From Maricurvus nonylphenolicus (GTDB taxonomy: Bacteria; Pseudomonadota; Gammaproteobacteria; Pseudomonadales; Cellvibrionaceae): 64,000 nt of DNA. The position numbers and the translations under genes were made by a program. Of this stretch, positions 50,235-57,630 are shown one piece after another (the first letter of the stretch is position 1; every line of letters starts with the position of its first letter). The stretch is taken from the NCBI RefSeq assembly GCF_042854845.1, contig NZ_AP031498.1, positions 3,596,001-3,660,000 of the forward strand, read 5' to 3'. A model generated the notes under the pieces. That model saw nothing but the letters and a program-made list of their open reading frames with translations, did not search any database and was not told where the DNA came from.

Positions 50235-51401
50235 TTACTCCCCCAGCGACAAGGCCTCGCCATAACCGCAACTACCGGGGTAGATAACCGCATCGCGATA
50301 GCCGGTAACCACGCGGTAGTAACCGCTCAGCGCCTGATCCAAATCAGGGTCATTGGTATCGATCATCAGCGGCCTGCCACCCAGTTCGGTAATTTTGGTT
50401 TTGGTGGCAATCACCCAGATATTATCCTTGCCAACACGGCGCAATACTGTCGGTGTCAGCTGCTGATTACCGCGTCCCAGCAAGCAGCCCTGGCGGCCAG
50501 TTGCTGTGAGAATAGCGATCACAGGACCTACAAAGCTCGACAAATAGGCTTCTATCTCAGGACCGGATAGATCTTTGCCGACCTGCTCTTCATTGAGCAC
50601 CAGGTCTATGCCCAACAGCGTATTATCCAAGCCCAGCTGATCCATCAGAGCACGGGGCGTTGTACCAGGCCCCACCAAATACAGGGTATCGTCTTCCAGG
50701 TTTTCAATCAGGTCGGCGGCGATATCATCGAGTACCAGCTCTTCAACTTCGCGCCCACCTTCTTTGGTTTGCTGAACAAACTGCCCGACTTCCGGCACCA
50801 GCATATCGCCGTAATAGCGGCTCTTCACCACGCCTTCACGGAAGGCTACCTCATCGATATCCCGTACTTCCTGGCTATTGAGGTCAACCAATTGGGCATT
50901 AAGCATCAGTTTGATCACTTCGGCTGCCGCTTCGGGAGCTACCGCAAAAACCCCTGAGTGCATTTTTACCCCGGAGGGTAATCCCAGCACAGGGATACGC
51001 TCACCGACAACACTGCAAATATCCCGAGCGGTACCATCGCCACCCACAAACAGAATCAAGTCAACGCCCTGTTCAGCGAAGGCTTCAGCAGCACGCCGGG
51101 TGTCGTCTGCCTGGCTGGGCTCTGCCTGCGCCTGACCAATCACCTTGGCGGCAATGCCTGCTTGCTGAAGCACAGATTCCCCCATAGCTCCGGCAAAGGT
51201 CACAAGCTGCAGGCGCTCACGAACAGAAGTAAGTTGCTGCAAACAGCGCAGAGCGCGGGATTCGGCACGTAATTCTCCACCGCGGGCCAAGGCTTCATCC
51301 ACCGTTGCGGCCCCATCACTACCCTTCAAGCCGGTAGGCCCCCCAATGCCCGCCATAGGGTTTATGACCACACCAAGACTCAACTTTTGGATTTTTTCCA
51401 C
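50235..51401 (-). CDS. ATP-NAD kinase-like protein (COG3199 group)
   Basis: This is a 388-residue protein with the NAD-kinase signature ILFVGGDGTARDI near residues 115-127 and VLGLPSGVKMHSGVFA near 135-150. The N-terminal VINPMAGIGGPTGLKGSD motif is typical of the COG3199 group rather than classical NadK. The frame starts with GTG at 51401, preceded by AAGGA 6 nt earlier; no good ATG is available upstream. A perfect 7-bp inverted repeat lies before it. The true substrate (NAD or another nucleotide) is unproven. Confidence 0.85.
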   Translation of the reverse strand: MEKIQKLSLGVVINPMAGIGGPTGLKGSDGAATVDEALARGGELRAESRALRCLQQLTSVRERLQLVTFAGAMGESVLQQAGIAAKVIGQAQAEPSQADDTRRAAEAFAEQGVDLILFVGGDGTARDICSVVGERIPVLGLPSGVKMHSGVFAVAPEAAAEVIKLMLNAQLVDLNSQEVRDIDEVAFREGVVKSRYYGDMLVPEVGQFVQQTKEGGREVEELVLDDIAADLIENLEDDTLYLVGPGTTPRALMDQLGLDNTLLGIDLVLNEEQVGKDLSGPEIEAYLSSFVGPVIAILTATGRQGCLLGRGNQQLTPTVLRRVGKDNIWVIATKTKITELGGRPLMIDTNDPDLDQALSGYYRVVTGYRDAVIYPGSCGYGEALSLGE

Positions 51402-51422
51402 ACCAATTCCTTACCACCAAAA

Positions 51423-51446
51423 GAACACTTATTAACCACAGTGTTC
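51423..51446. promoter_or_regulatory. Inverted repeat upstream of the NAD-kinase-like gene
   Basis: GAACACT and AGTGTTC face each other across 10 bp, 22 bp before the GTG start. The geometry suits a dimeric repressor or the promoter spacer. The binding protein is unknown. Confidence 0.4.
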
Positions 51447-51579
51447 ATTATTAAATCATGCTTGTTAGTTCTAACTTACACCTAAACCCCTAACCAAAGA
51501 GCTTATTCAGTTTTTATCTAATACTTTCACCCGATTTCAACTCTGGCGAGAAAAGCCCTTCCTATACTTATTCATGAAG

Positions 51580-51616
51580 CTGTCATCTTACTGAAGTTTT
51601 GTCACTTAACTGTCAT
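51580..51616 (+). promoter_or_regulatory. Tandem PHO-box-like PhoB sites
   Basis: CTGTCAT-CTTA-CTGAAGT (51580-51597) and TTGTCAC-TTAA-CTGTCAT (51599-51616) each have two 7-mers at 11-bp spacing, as in PhoB boxes. They point rightwards toward the small gene at 51696, so that gene may be induced by phosphate starvation. Confidence 0.6.
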
Positions 51617-51695
51617 ACAGACTGATTAAAGTGATCGCAGTAAGTAACAACACGAGCGGGCCACAAGCCTTATTTGAACTATGGAAGCCATCGCC

Positions 51696-51887
51696 ATGAA
51701 CACTCAACCACAGTGCCAAAACGCGACTACCGTTAAGGCCATTAACTTTAATGGTGGAGCAATTATCGATGCCCAGGGTCGGGAAATCCCGATCACAGAA
51801 GCCATGGTTCAACAAGCGTTGCGTGTCGCAGCTTTTCAGGAACGACCTCAATTAGAGGTTGTTTCTTCTCTCAAGCAAAGTGCTTGA
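51696..51887 (+). CDS. Small conserved protein, PA1571-like
   Basis: This is a 63-residue protein from ATG 51696; ATG 51681 in the same frame would add five residues, and GGAAG lies between the two. The core FNGGAIIDAQGREIPITEAMVQQAL is conserved-looking and resembles small pseudomonad proteins of the PA1571 kind, as far as I recall. No function is known. Two PHO-box-like sites lie 80-116 bp before the start, a likely phosphate-response link. No signal peptide or membrane helix is present. Confidence 0.7.
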   Translation: MNTQPQCQNATTVKAINFNGGAIIDAQGREIPITEAMVQQALRVAAFQERPQLEVVSSLKQSA

Positions 51888-51924
51888 ATGGTTTTACTTG
51901 CTCTCTCTCCTCAAGCCTAGGGTG

Positions 51925-53139
51925 CTAACAGATATCAGTCAGTTTAAAACCCATAGCCGCTAGCAGATTGCTTAGCGGCTTTTTTTCTGTCTGCGTTTTT
52001 GTCCCAGCATGAATAAATTCTATCTCCAAGGCGGCTTGTTCAGGCGTTAACTTCACCTGCCAGTGGCGAAATTCTCGCCGCTCTGGATAGTGTTTGCGCA
52101 ACAAATCGAAACCCAGGCAACGTGCTTCATCGCTTTCGCTTTGTACAACCATTTCTCGCAGACGCTTGTCATCGTCTCGGATGTTATAAGCCCCCAGAAT
52201 TACTGTTTGAAGTAACTCCCCGACGCAGAGATTTGAATTCAATGCTGTAAGATCAACCTCTAATCCGGCAGCCGCCAAACCATTATTTTCAGCAGCAGCG
52301 GCAAGCCCTAAATGATCACATAAGGCTTTATAAATCATGGCCGTACCGGTGACCTTGCCATCCAGACTGTAACCGGCGATATGCGGGCTACCCAGCTCAA
52401 CAGCCTCCAGCAAACGAATATCCAAACCTGGTTCAGGCTCCCAGACATCCAGCGCAATGCGTAAATCCGGACGCTGTGGCAGCAGCTTCAGCAATGCCTG
52501 ATTATCAATAACGGCACCGCGCCCCGCGCTGATTAAGGTTGCTCCTGTGCGCAATTGCGATAGTTCAGCCTCCCCCAGTAGATGAAAGCTGGGGTGATCG
52601 CCAGACTTGGTCAGAGGCGCATGAACACAGACAATATCGGCTGACAAAACCTCTTCAAGACAGGTTAAATCTTCGATGCTCTCGGATGCAATCAGTGGAT
52701 CATACACTCGGCAATGCAAACCGAGACTTTTCAACTGGCGATAGAGATGGCCACCCACATTACCGCAACCAATAATGCCAACTTGTGATTGCCACCAGGG
52801 CACCTCTAAGGCGGCCAAGGCACTAAACACATATTCAACCACCGAGTTGGCATTACAGCCCGGCGCACTGCTGTAGGCAATGCCTTGTTGCTGCAGATAA
52901 TGGATATCCAGGTGATCGGTACCGATCGTACAAGTGCCAACAAACCGTACTGGAGTATCAGTTAGCAGCTGTTCATTCACAGGGGTAACTGACCGCACCA
53001 ATAAAATGTCTGCATCCAACAATTGCTCACGCTGAAGCTGGCGACCGGGATAGCGAACGATTTCGCCCAGGTGGCCAAAGTAGGTTTCCACCGCCGGAAT
53101 ATTTTCGTCAGCAACAATCTTTAAAACGCTTTTATTCAT
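51925..53139 (-). CDS. pdxB: Erythronate-4-phosphate dehydrogenase
   Basis: This is a 404-residue D-isomer 2-hydroxyacid dehydrogenase of the PdxB type. It begins LKIVADENIPAVETYFGHLGEIVRYPGR and shows VGIIGCGNVGGHLYRQLKSLGL for NAD binding (about residues 120-141). The segments LISAGRGAVIDNQALL and VELGSPHIAGYSLDGK carry the catalytic Arg and His, and a C-terminal PdxB dimerisation domain follows. It performs step two of pyridoxal phosphate synthesis. Its ATG overlaps the exonuclease stop by 8 nt, so the genes are coupled. Confidence 0.95.
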   Translation of the reverse strand: MNKSVLKIVADENIPAVETYFGHLGEIVRYPGRQLQREQLLDADILLVRSVTPVNEQLLTDTPVRFVGTCTIGTDHLDIHYLQQQGIAYSSAPGCNANSVVEYVFSALAALEVPWWQSQVGIIGCGNVGGHLYRQLKSLGLHCRVYDPLIASESIEDLTCLEEVLSADIVCVHAPLTKSGDHPSFHLLGEAELSQLRTGATLISAGRGAVIDNQALLKLLPQRPDLRIALDVWEPEPGLDIRLLEAVELGSPHIAGYSLDGKVTGTAMIYKALCDHLGLAAAAENNGLAAAGLEVDLTALNSNLCVGELLQTVILGAYNIRDDDKRLREMVVQSESDEARCLGFDLLRKHYPERREFRHWQVKLTPEQAALEIEFIHAGTKTQTEKKPLSNLLAAMGFKLTDIC

Positions 53140-54034
53140 CGTCGATATGGCTCAGCTGGCGAAGTTTATTTAACAGACGCGGGAAGCCCATCCGCTGACA
53201 GAAATCTTCCAGCGGCGCAAAAGGCTGAGGTGCCAGTTTCAAATCATTGGCCGTCACCCCCAACGGAATGTCACAGATAATCTCTGCCAAGGCACGAGAC
53301 ATAGCAATCTGCTCGCTGGCATCAATCAGTTTATCGACAAGCTTGGCGCCGCCGCGAATCCCCAGGTTTGGGATTTCATCGATCTTTTCAAAAATACCGA
53401 TAATATCCTGCCCGTGGGCTAACAACGCCTGTGCCGTTTTAGCGCCGACGCCAGCCACGCCGGGAATATCATCGATACTATCACCCACCAGCGCCAGGTA
53501 ATCCACCATCTGCTCTGGATAGACACCGAACTTGTCATAGATATCCGGGCGATAAAAGCGCTGATCATTGGCTTTATCCCACAGGAAATCCTGTTCACGG
53601 CGCAGTAACTGGCCCAAGTCCTTATCCCGGGTTAACACTGCAATAGGTTCTGGGTGATCGGCCAATACTGGCATCAAACTGCCCAATAAATCATCGGCTT
53701 CGTAGGTTTCACTGCCAAAACTGGCAATACCCAACAGCTCAGATACCTCTCGGCAGGCTGCCAATTGAAATGCCAGGGCTTCGTCGGGCTGGGCGCGACT
53801 CGATTTATAATCCGGGTAAATCTCATTACGAAAGCAGGTATCCAGACTTTCATCAAAGGCTGCAGCAATAAATTCAGGCTGCTCGTTCGATAACAAATCA
53901 ATCAAAAATGTGGTGTAACCGTAAACGGCAGCCGTGGGATAACCCTCTTCGCTAAACCAGTTATCAGGTAGTGCAAAGTAGTAACGAAAAATATAGATCG
54001 ATGCATCGATCAAACAAGCAGGCGTTTGCGACAT
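53132..54034 (-). CDS. 5'-3' exonuclease (PolI exo/Xni-like flap endonuclease)
   Basis: This is a 300-residue protein. The 5'-3' exonuclease fold has LIDASIYIFRYYFALP near residue 8, AAAFDESLDTCFRNEIYPDYKSSR (about 58-81), ETYEADDLLGSL near 108-119 and LTRDKDLGQLL. The helix-hairpin-helix GDSIDDIPGVAGVGAKTAQALL is near 188-209. The Asp residues for two metal ions are present. It is longer than E. coli Xni (251). It may process flaps in replication or repair. It sits in an operon with epmC directly upstream (0-bp gap). Confidence 0.87.
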   Translation of the reverse strand: MSQTPACLIDASIYIFRYYFALPDNWFSEEGYPTAAVYGYTTFLIDLLSNEQPEFIAAAFDESLDTCFRNEIYPDYKSSRAQPDEALAFQLAACREVSELLGIASFGSETYEADDLLGSLMPVLADHPEPIAVLTRDKDLGQLLRREQDFLWDKANDQRFYRPDIYDKFGVYPEQMVDYLALVGDSIDDIPGVAGVGAKTAQALLAHGQDIIGIFEKIDEIPNLGIRGGAKLVDKLIDASEQIAMSRALAEIICDIPLGVTANDLKLAPQPFAPLEDFCQRMGFPRLLNKLRQLSHIDDE

Positions 54035-54604
54035 TTACAGGTTTTCTAATTGATAGTGATGAGGGGCGAAAGGATTCTCTACGCCATAATGTTTTGCCAA
54101 GGCCAGAGCAAATTGTTGCGGGCGTACAGGCAAACCCTGCTGACAATACGCCAACACCTGCTGGTAAATATTGGCTTTAAAGCTTTCACTGGCCCCCAGG
54201 CCCGCTTCCAGATTATCGGCACTGACCCGAAAGTGGTATCCACAAGCCACTGAAAAAATCCACTCCATGGCCTGAGGTTTAATTTCTACCTGTTCAAATT
54301 CCTGCTGTTGTTCCTGACTGCGACCATCCGGAGCGTACCAGTAACCATAATCCACTTGCTGACGGCGCACATCGCCAGCCACGCACCAGTGCGCAATCTC
54401 ATGCAAGGCGCTGGCGAAATAGTCGTGGGTAAACACAATGCGATGAAACTGTTCGTCTTGATCCGCAGGCAAGTAAATAGGCTCTTCCCCACCACCGACA
54501 AGTCGAGTGTTATACGGTGTATCGAAAGTGCGATTAAAACACTGCACCAAATCCGCTGCACAGTGATTCGCTACAACCGGCTGAACTTTTTCCATTGCCG
54601 TCAT
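54035..54604 (-). CDS. epmC: Elongation factor P hydroxylase EpmC
   Basis: This is a 189-residue protein with the metal-binding HEIAHWCVAGD motif near residue 70-80, ADQDEQFHRIVFTHDYFASALHEIAHW context and QVEIKPQAMEWIF further on, as in YfcM/EpmC. The enzyme hydroxylates the modified lysine of EF-P after EpmA/EpmB action. Its ATG overlaps the upstream gene stop by 4 nt. EpmA, EpmB and efp themselves are not in the window. Confidence 0.9.
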   Translation of the reverse strand: MTAMEKVQPVVANHCAADLVQCFNRTFDTPYNTRLVGGGEEPIYLPADQDEQFHRIVFTHDYFASALHEIAHWCVAGDVRRQQVDYGYWYAPDGRSQEQQQEFEQVEIKPQAMEWIFSVACGYHFRVSADNLEAGLGASESFKANIYQQVLAYCQQGLPVRPQQFALALAKHYGVENPFAPHHYQLENL

Positions 54605-55089
54605 TCAGAAACCTCCGAAACCTCAAAATGGGCTTCATGCTCCAGGCAAGGGCTCTGAACCAACTGCTGGAAATAGTCAGGTGACAGGAAAGGTTCACCG
54701 GCTAATAGATGATCTAAATACCAGCGTGCAGGCAGCAAGCCTTCACTGATCATGCTGCGATTGGCCACATAAACCCAAGCCTGTAAAAGTCCTATCTCCG
54801 TCTCGATACCATAGAGCTCACGGCTATAAAGACGAGGGGTTCCCTCAAACGGATCCATCTTAACGATCTCATCAGTGTCAGCCAGCTCATAAATCACCCC
54901 TTCAACATGGGTATCAGGGCTATAGATCACATTGGCATAAGACCTGTGAGGGGCATCGGCTGCACGCTTGTTAAATGCCAGGGCATAACCCCGCAAAACA
55001 CCGCTGTAGGCCTCTGAAAACGCCAGCCCGCGGGACTTCATGCGGTCCGGATTCATATTGGAACCATAGGCAAAATAATACTTGCTCAC
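54601..55089 (-). CDS. Gamma-glutamylcyclotransferase family protein
   Basis: This is a 162-residue AIG2/GGCT fold protein: YYFAYGSNMNPDRMKSRG at residues 4-21, GVLRGYALAFNKRA near 30-43, and DPFEGTPRLYSRELYGIET near 78-96, with the catalytic Glu expected here. It may release 5-oxoproline from gamma-glutamyl compounds or cut related bonds. It is the first gene of the four-gene minus-strand operon with epmC, the exonuclease and pdxB. Confidence 0.88.
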   Translation of the reverse strand: MSKYYFAYGSNMNPDRMKSRGLAFSEAYSGVLRGYALAFNKRAADAPHRSYANVIYSPDTHVEGVIYELADTDEIVKMDPFEGTPRLYSRELYGIETEIGLLQAWVYVANRSMISEGLLPARWYLDHLLAGEPFLSPDYFQQLVQSPCLEHEAHFEVSEVSE

Positions 55090-55273
55090 CCGTTATACGC
55101 TCGTACTCAGTTCATTTGGTTATTAAAAAGACGAGAAATTTGCAACAAAGTGTTGTGCTTTTGAAAAACAGCATATACCTTATGTGGTAGAGGGTTACAA
55201 AAATCCCATCCAGCCCGAGCAGTCAATAGTAGTCAGATTGACGTTTCTCAGGACTTTGCAAGGAGGTGGTATT

Positions 55274-55972
55274 ATGAAGACCTCAGCTCCAAGCCACAAT
55301 ACGGATAATGTGGTCGATTTTTTTACCGGGCAGCCACTATCTGCCCTGCACGATAAGCGATTTATTCGCCTCGCCCCTGAACTGGATGGCCTGGAGATGC
55401 TTTACTCCAACGACGCCAGCCCAGATAAACTCTTCAGCCTTAAAATTCTCTGCTGGGGCCTACGCGCCAACGGCGATGTGGTCGGCCTGGTACCCTGGCT
55501 TGATGACATAGTTGCCGCCCCCGAGATACAAGATCCACTTAACGGTCAGTGGGAAGGCTACTACGATCCCGGTATCGATGAAGTATTCTTCGATGCCCCC
55601 ATTCACAAAGTGGTCGAACTGGAAACCGCAGCGGAATACTACGAGTTCCAGACCGACGAACCACAGGACATTATCCAGGAAGTACCGGATACCATAGGCA
55701 CACACGCCGTATTATCCGATAACGGCTTCCACAGCATTACCCTTACCGAAGTTGTCAGCTGGCGCTTGCACAACGACGGCACCCTTTCTGGCATGCTCGC
55801 CGATGCCGAAAAGGTAGAGGAAACCCCTGTATTACCGGGTGATGAATGTCTCTATGCCGCTCAGAGCAGTGACAGCTTCCGTTACTTCTTCCAACACCAG
55901 ATCGCCAATAAGATTAAGGCGGAAGACCCAGAGGCTTTGGCCGCTATATCGATGCTGGTCGAAGAATCCTGA
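55274..55972 (+). CDS. Conserved hypothetical protein
   Basis: This is a 232-residue acidic soluble protein from ATG 55274, with a very strong AGGAGG (55261-55266) 7 nt upstream; the open frame reaches back to 55184 but that part is not needed. No signal peptide or known domain is recognised. The VVDFFTGQPLSALHDKRFIRLAPELDG start and the VVGLVPWLDD core are the most regular parts, and the end is a helix (DPEALAAISMLVEES). A clean terminator follows. Confidence 0.65.
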   Translation: MKTSAPSHNTDNVVDFFTGQPLSALHDKRFIRLAPELDGLEMLYSNDASPDKLFSLKILCWGLRANGDVVGLVPWLDDIVAAPEIQDPLNGQWEGYYDPGIDEVFFDAPIHKVVELETAAEYYEFQTDEPQDIIQEVPDTIGTHAVLSDNGFHSITLTEVVSWRLHNDGTLSGMLADAEKVEETPVLPGDECLYAAQSSDSFRYFFQHQIANKIKAEDPEALAAISMLVEES

Positions 55973-55993
55973 TTAACATCTACATAACACGAT

Positions 55994-56019
55994 AAGGGGC
56001 TACTTTTAGCCCCTTTTTT
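55994..56019 (+). terminator. Intrinsic terminator of the conserved hypothetical gene
   Basis: A 9-bp stem AAGGGGCTA/TAGCCCCTT with a 4-nt loop is followed by six T (56014-56019), 21 nt after the stop. Confidence 0.9.
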
Positions 56020-56047
56020 ATTACCTCTGTTAGGTGCGCGCGGCCCC

Positions 56048-56211
56048 GGAGGCAGCCGGTTACGCTTCTCTCCGCGCCCATAAGCGGCAGGCAAAAGTCA
56101 GCGCCTCGGAAACTCACAGAAAGCGCTCAGACAGCCTCGGCGACTACCCTGTCTGTTGCCTGCCGCTTAAGCATGGGCTGATTGCTACGAGAAGCGTAAC
56201 CGACTACCTCC
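56048..56211. repeat. Complex palindromic element A
   Basis: Nested inverted repeats run inward: CGGTTACGCTTCTC (56057-56070) with GAGAAGCGTAACCG (56189-56202), GCCCAT with ATGGGC, AAGCGGCAGGCAA (56082-56094) with TTGCCTGCCGCTT (56156-56168), and CAGACAG with CTGTCTG near the centre. It can fold into one long cruciform or RNA hairpin. No open frame of note lies in it. It is non-coding and sits between convergent genes next to element B. Confidence 0.75.
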
Positions 56212-56252
56212 TCCATCAGTGCAAATTTTCAACTTTTCTTGCGATGAAGGTA

Positions 56253-56423
56253 GGTTTACCCAAGGGGGGATGGTGCCTATGACCAATCAGGCTGCGCTTA
56301 AGACTTCTCCTGAGGCGGGAGCGTTTACGAGGACTGTTTGAGCGAATAGCGAGTTCCGCAGTGCGAGCGCCTCAGGAGAAGTCTTGCAGCCGGGAATAGG
56401 TGCCATCCCCCCTTGGGTAAACC
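56253..56423. repeat. Large palindromic element B
   Basis: The outer arms at 56253-56280 and 56396-56423 match at 26 of 28 positions (21 contiguous, GGTTTACCCAAGGGGGGATG...). Inner arms pair perfectly over 18 bp (56300-56317 with 56368-56385), plus GGCTGC/GCAGCC between them. A roughly 50-nt centre holds TTTACGAGGACTGTTTGAGC and GAGTTCCGCA. The 171-bp unit is non-coding and lies 24 bp from the tusA stop. It resembles a non-autonomous mobile or structured RNA element. Confidence 0.75.
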
Positions 56424-56446
56424 GGGGTTAAGCACAATCCAAAGAA

Positions 56447-56680
56447 CTAACCCTTACGGATAAAGTAAAGATACTGCTTATCAACCTCTTCCTGGCCAAT
56501 CAGCTCATGACCCAGAAAGTTACAGAATTTGGGGATATCCCGCTGGGTGGAAGGATCAGTGGCAATCACTTTGATCACCTGGCCACTGGCGGCATCACGT
56601 ACTTCATTGTGAAGCATCATGACAGGCTCTGGGCACAACAGGCCCGTGGCATCTAGAGTTTTATCTACATCGTATTCCAT
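56447..56680 (-). CDS. tusA: Sulfurtransferase TusA
   Basis: This is a 77-residue TusA/SirA-fold protein. KTLDATGLLCPEPVMMLHNEVRD places the active Cys in the CPxP motif near residue 16, and the end VDKQYLYFIRKG matches the family. It takes sulfur from a desulfurase and passes it to TusBCD for tRNA 2-thiouridine formation. Length matches E. coli TusA (81). It is converging with the palindromic elements. Confidence 0.93.
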   Translation of the reverse strand: MEYDVDKTLDATGLLCPEPVMMLHNEVRDAASGQVIKVIATDPSTQRDIPKFCNFLGHELIGQEEVDKQYLYFIRKG

Positions 56681-56809
56681 TGTTAACCGCTTATAACTTG
56701 AAAGAAGCGCGGGCGTATTGTCCCCTAATTCATCCAGCAGATCAAAAAATCACAGCTAAACTTAGTATATGGACCTTTCAGCGCCCAATAAGTAGTAGCA
56801 GGGATACCC

Positions 56810-57217
56810 ATGATGTCTATTGACGCCAGCCACCAACGGCAACCCCTTGATGACAGTATCTGCATCCAGCGCCCCGATATCTTTAGCCGTGGCGCCCTGG
56901 ACCTCACCTTTCGCCTGTTAAGGAAAAACAACCCCAGCCTGGCGCTGGAGGTACGCAATATCCTGGCCGGCGAAACCGTGCCTCTGGAAGATGCTGCCCA
57001 TTATTCCCCCCAGGGTGATCACTTTTTTATCACTATGCCAGCCCAACGCATCGGCTGTGTCGTTAAAGCCTTGACTCAACTGGGACAGGACGCGCTTGAC
57101 GATGGGCGAAGTGATACAGGCAAGCTGGTGGTATTAAGAACCTTAATAAAAGAATGGATGACACTGGCAGAATGGATTATCTTAACCGCTGAAGAGGAAT
57201 CCCCTCCACTACACTGA
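56810..57217 (+). CDS. Hypothetical protein
   Basis: This is a 135-residue cytoplasmic protein; two adjacent ATG codons (56810, 56813) are possible starts. No domain is recognised. Segments such as IFSRGALDLTFRLLRKNNPSLALEVRNILAGE and RIGCVVKALTQLGQDALDDGR look helical, and the end is acidic. It is followed after 23 bp by the ABM gene, probably as one transcript. Confidence 0.6.
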   Translation: MMSIDASHQRQPLDDSICIQRPDIFSRGALDLTFRLLRKNNPSLALEVRNILAGETVPLEDAAHYSPQGDHFFITMPAQRIGCVVKALTQLGQDALDDGRSDTGKLVVLRTLIKEWMTLAEWIILTAEEESPPLH

Positions 57218-57240
57218 ACAAGTGACGTAAAGGAGACGTT

Positions 57241-57522
57241 ATGATTCATGTGCTGATTGAACGCCATATCGCCCCTGATATGGAAAGCACCTACGAACAG
57301 CTTGCACGCAACACCCTGCATCTGGCCTATCAAGCCCGCGGTTTTATTAACGGTGAAACCTTTAAAGATATGAATGATGCCAATGTGCGTTTTGTGATGT
57401 CGAAGTGGCGCAGTGTGCAGGATTGGCAGCTGTGGTATGGCAGTGAAGCGCGAAAAAATATGATGGGTGAAATGAATCTTATGCTGAGCACACCAGAAAA
57501 GGTTATCTTCCTGGAAAACTAA
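57241..57522 (+). CDS. Antibiotic biosynthesis monooxygenase (ABM) fold protein
   Basis: This is a 93-residue dimeric alpha+beta-barrel protein: VLIERHIAPDMESTYEQLARNTLHLAYQARGFINGETF, then VRFVMSKWRSVQDWQLWYGSEARKNM, fits the ABM family (haem or quinone-type monooxygenases and many stress proteins). AAGGAGA (57230-57236) gives a strong ribosome site. A specific substrate cannot be assigned. Confidence 0.85.
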   Translation: MIHVLIERHIAPDMESTYEQLARNTLHLAYQARGFINGETFKDMNDANVRFVMSKWRSVQDWQLWYGSEARKNMMGEMNLMLSTPEKVIFLEN

Positions 57523-57541
57523 TTCCCCCGCTCCCGAAAAG

Positions 57542-57580
57542 AAAAAATCCGTTTAGTGTCAGGTGTGGGACACTAAACGG
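57542..57580 (-). terminator. Intrinsic terminator of the aminotransferase gene
   Basis: Read on the minus strand, a perfect 12-bp stem CCGTTTAGTGTC/GACACTAAACGG with an 8-nt loop is followed by A and six T (57542-57547). It lies 50 bp after the aminotransferase stop and may also slow plus-strand transcripts. Confidence 0.85.
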
Positions 57581-57630
57581 AAAGCACGAGGGGACTCAAC
57601 TCGATAGCAAAGAAAAATTAAAGGCAAGCG

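Noticed and set aside
56725..56958. A 77-codon minus-strand frame
   Set aside because: It is antisense to the start of the hypothetical gene at 56810 and has no ribosome site or motif.
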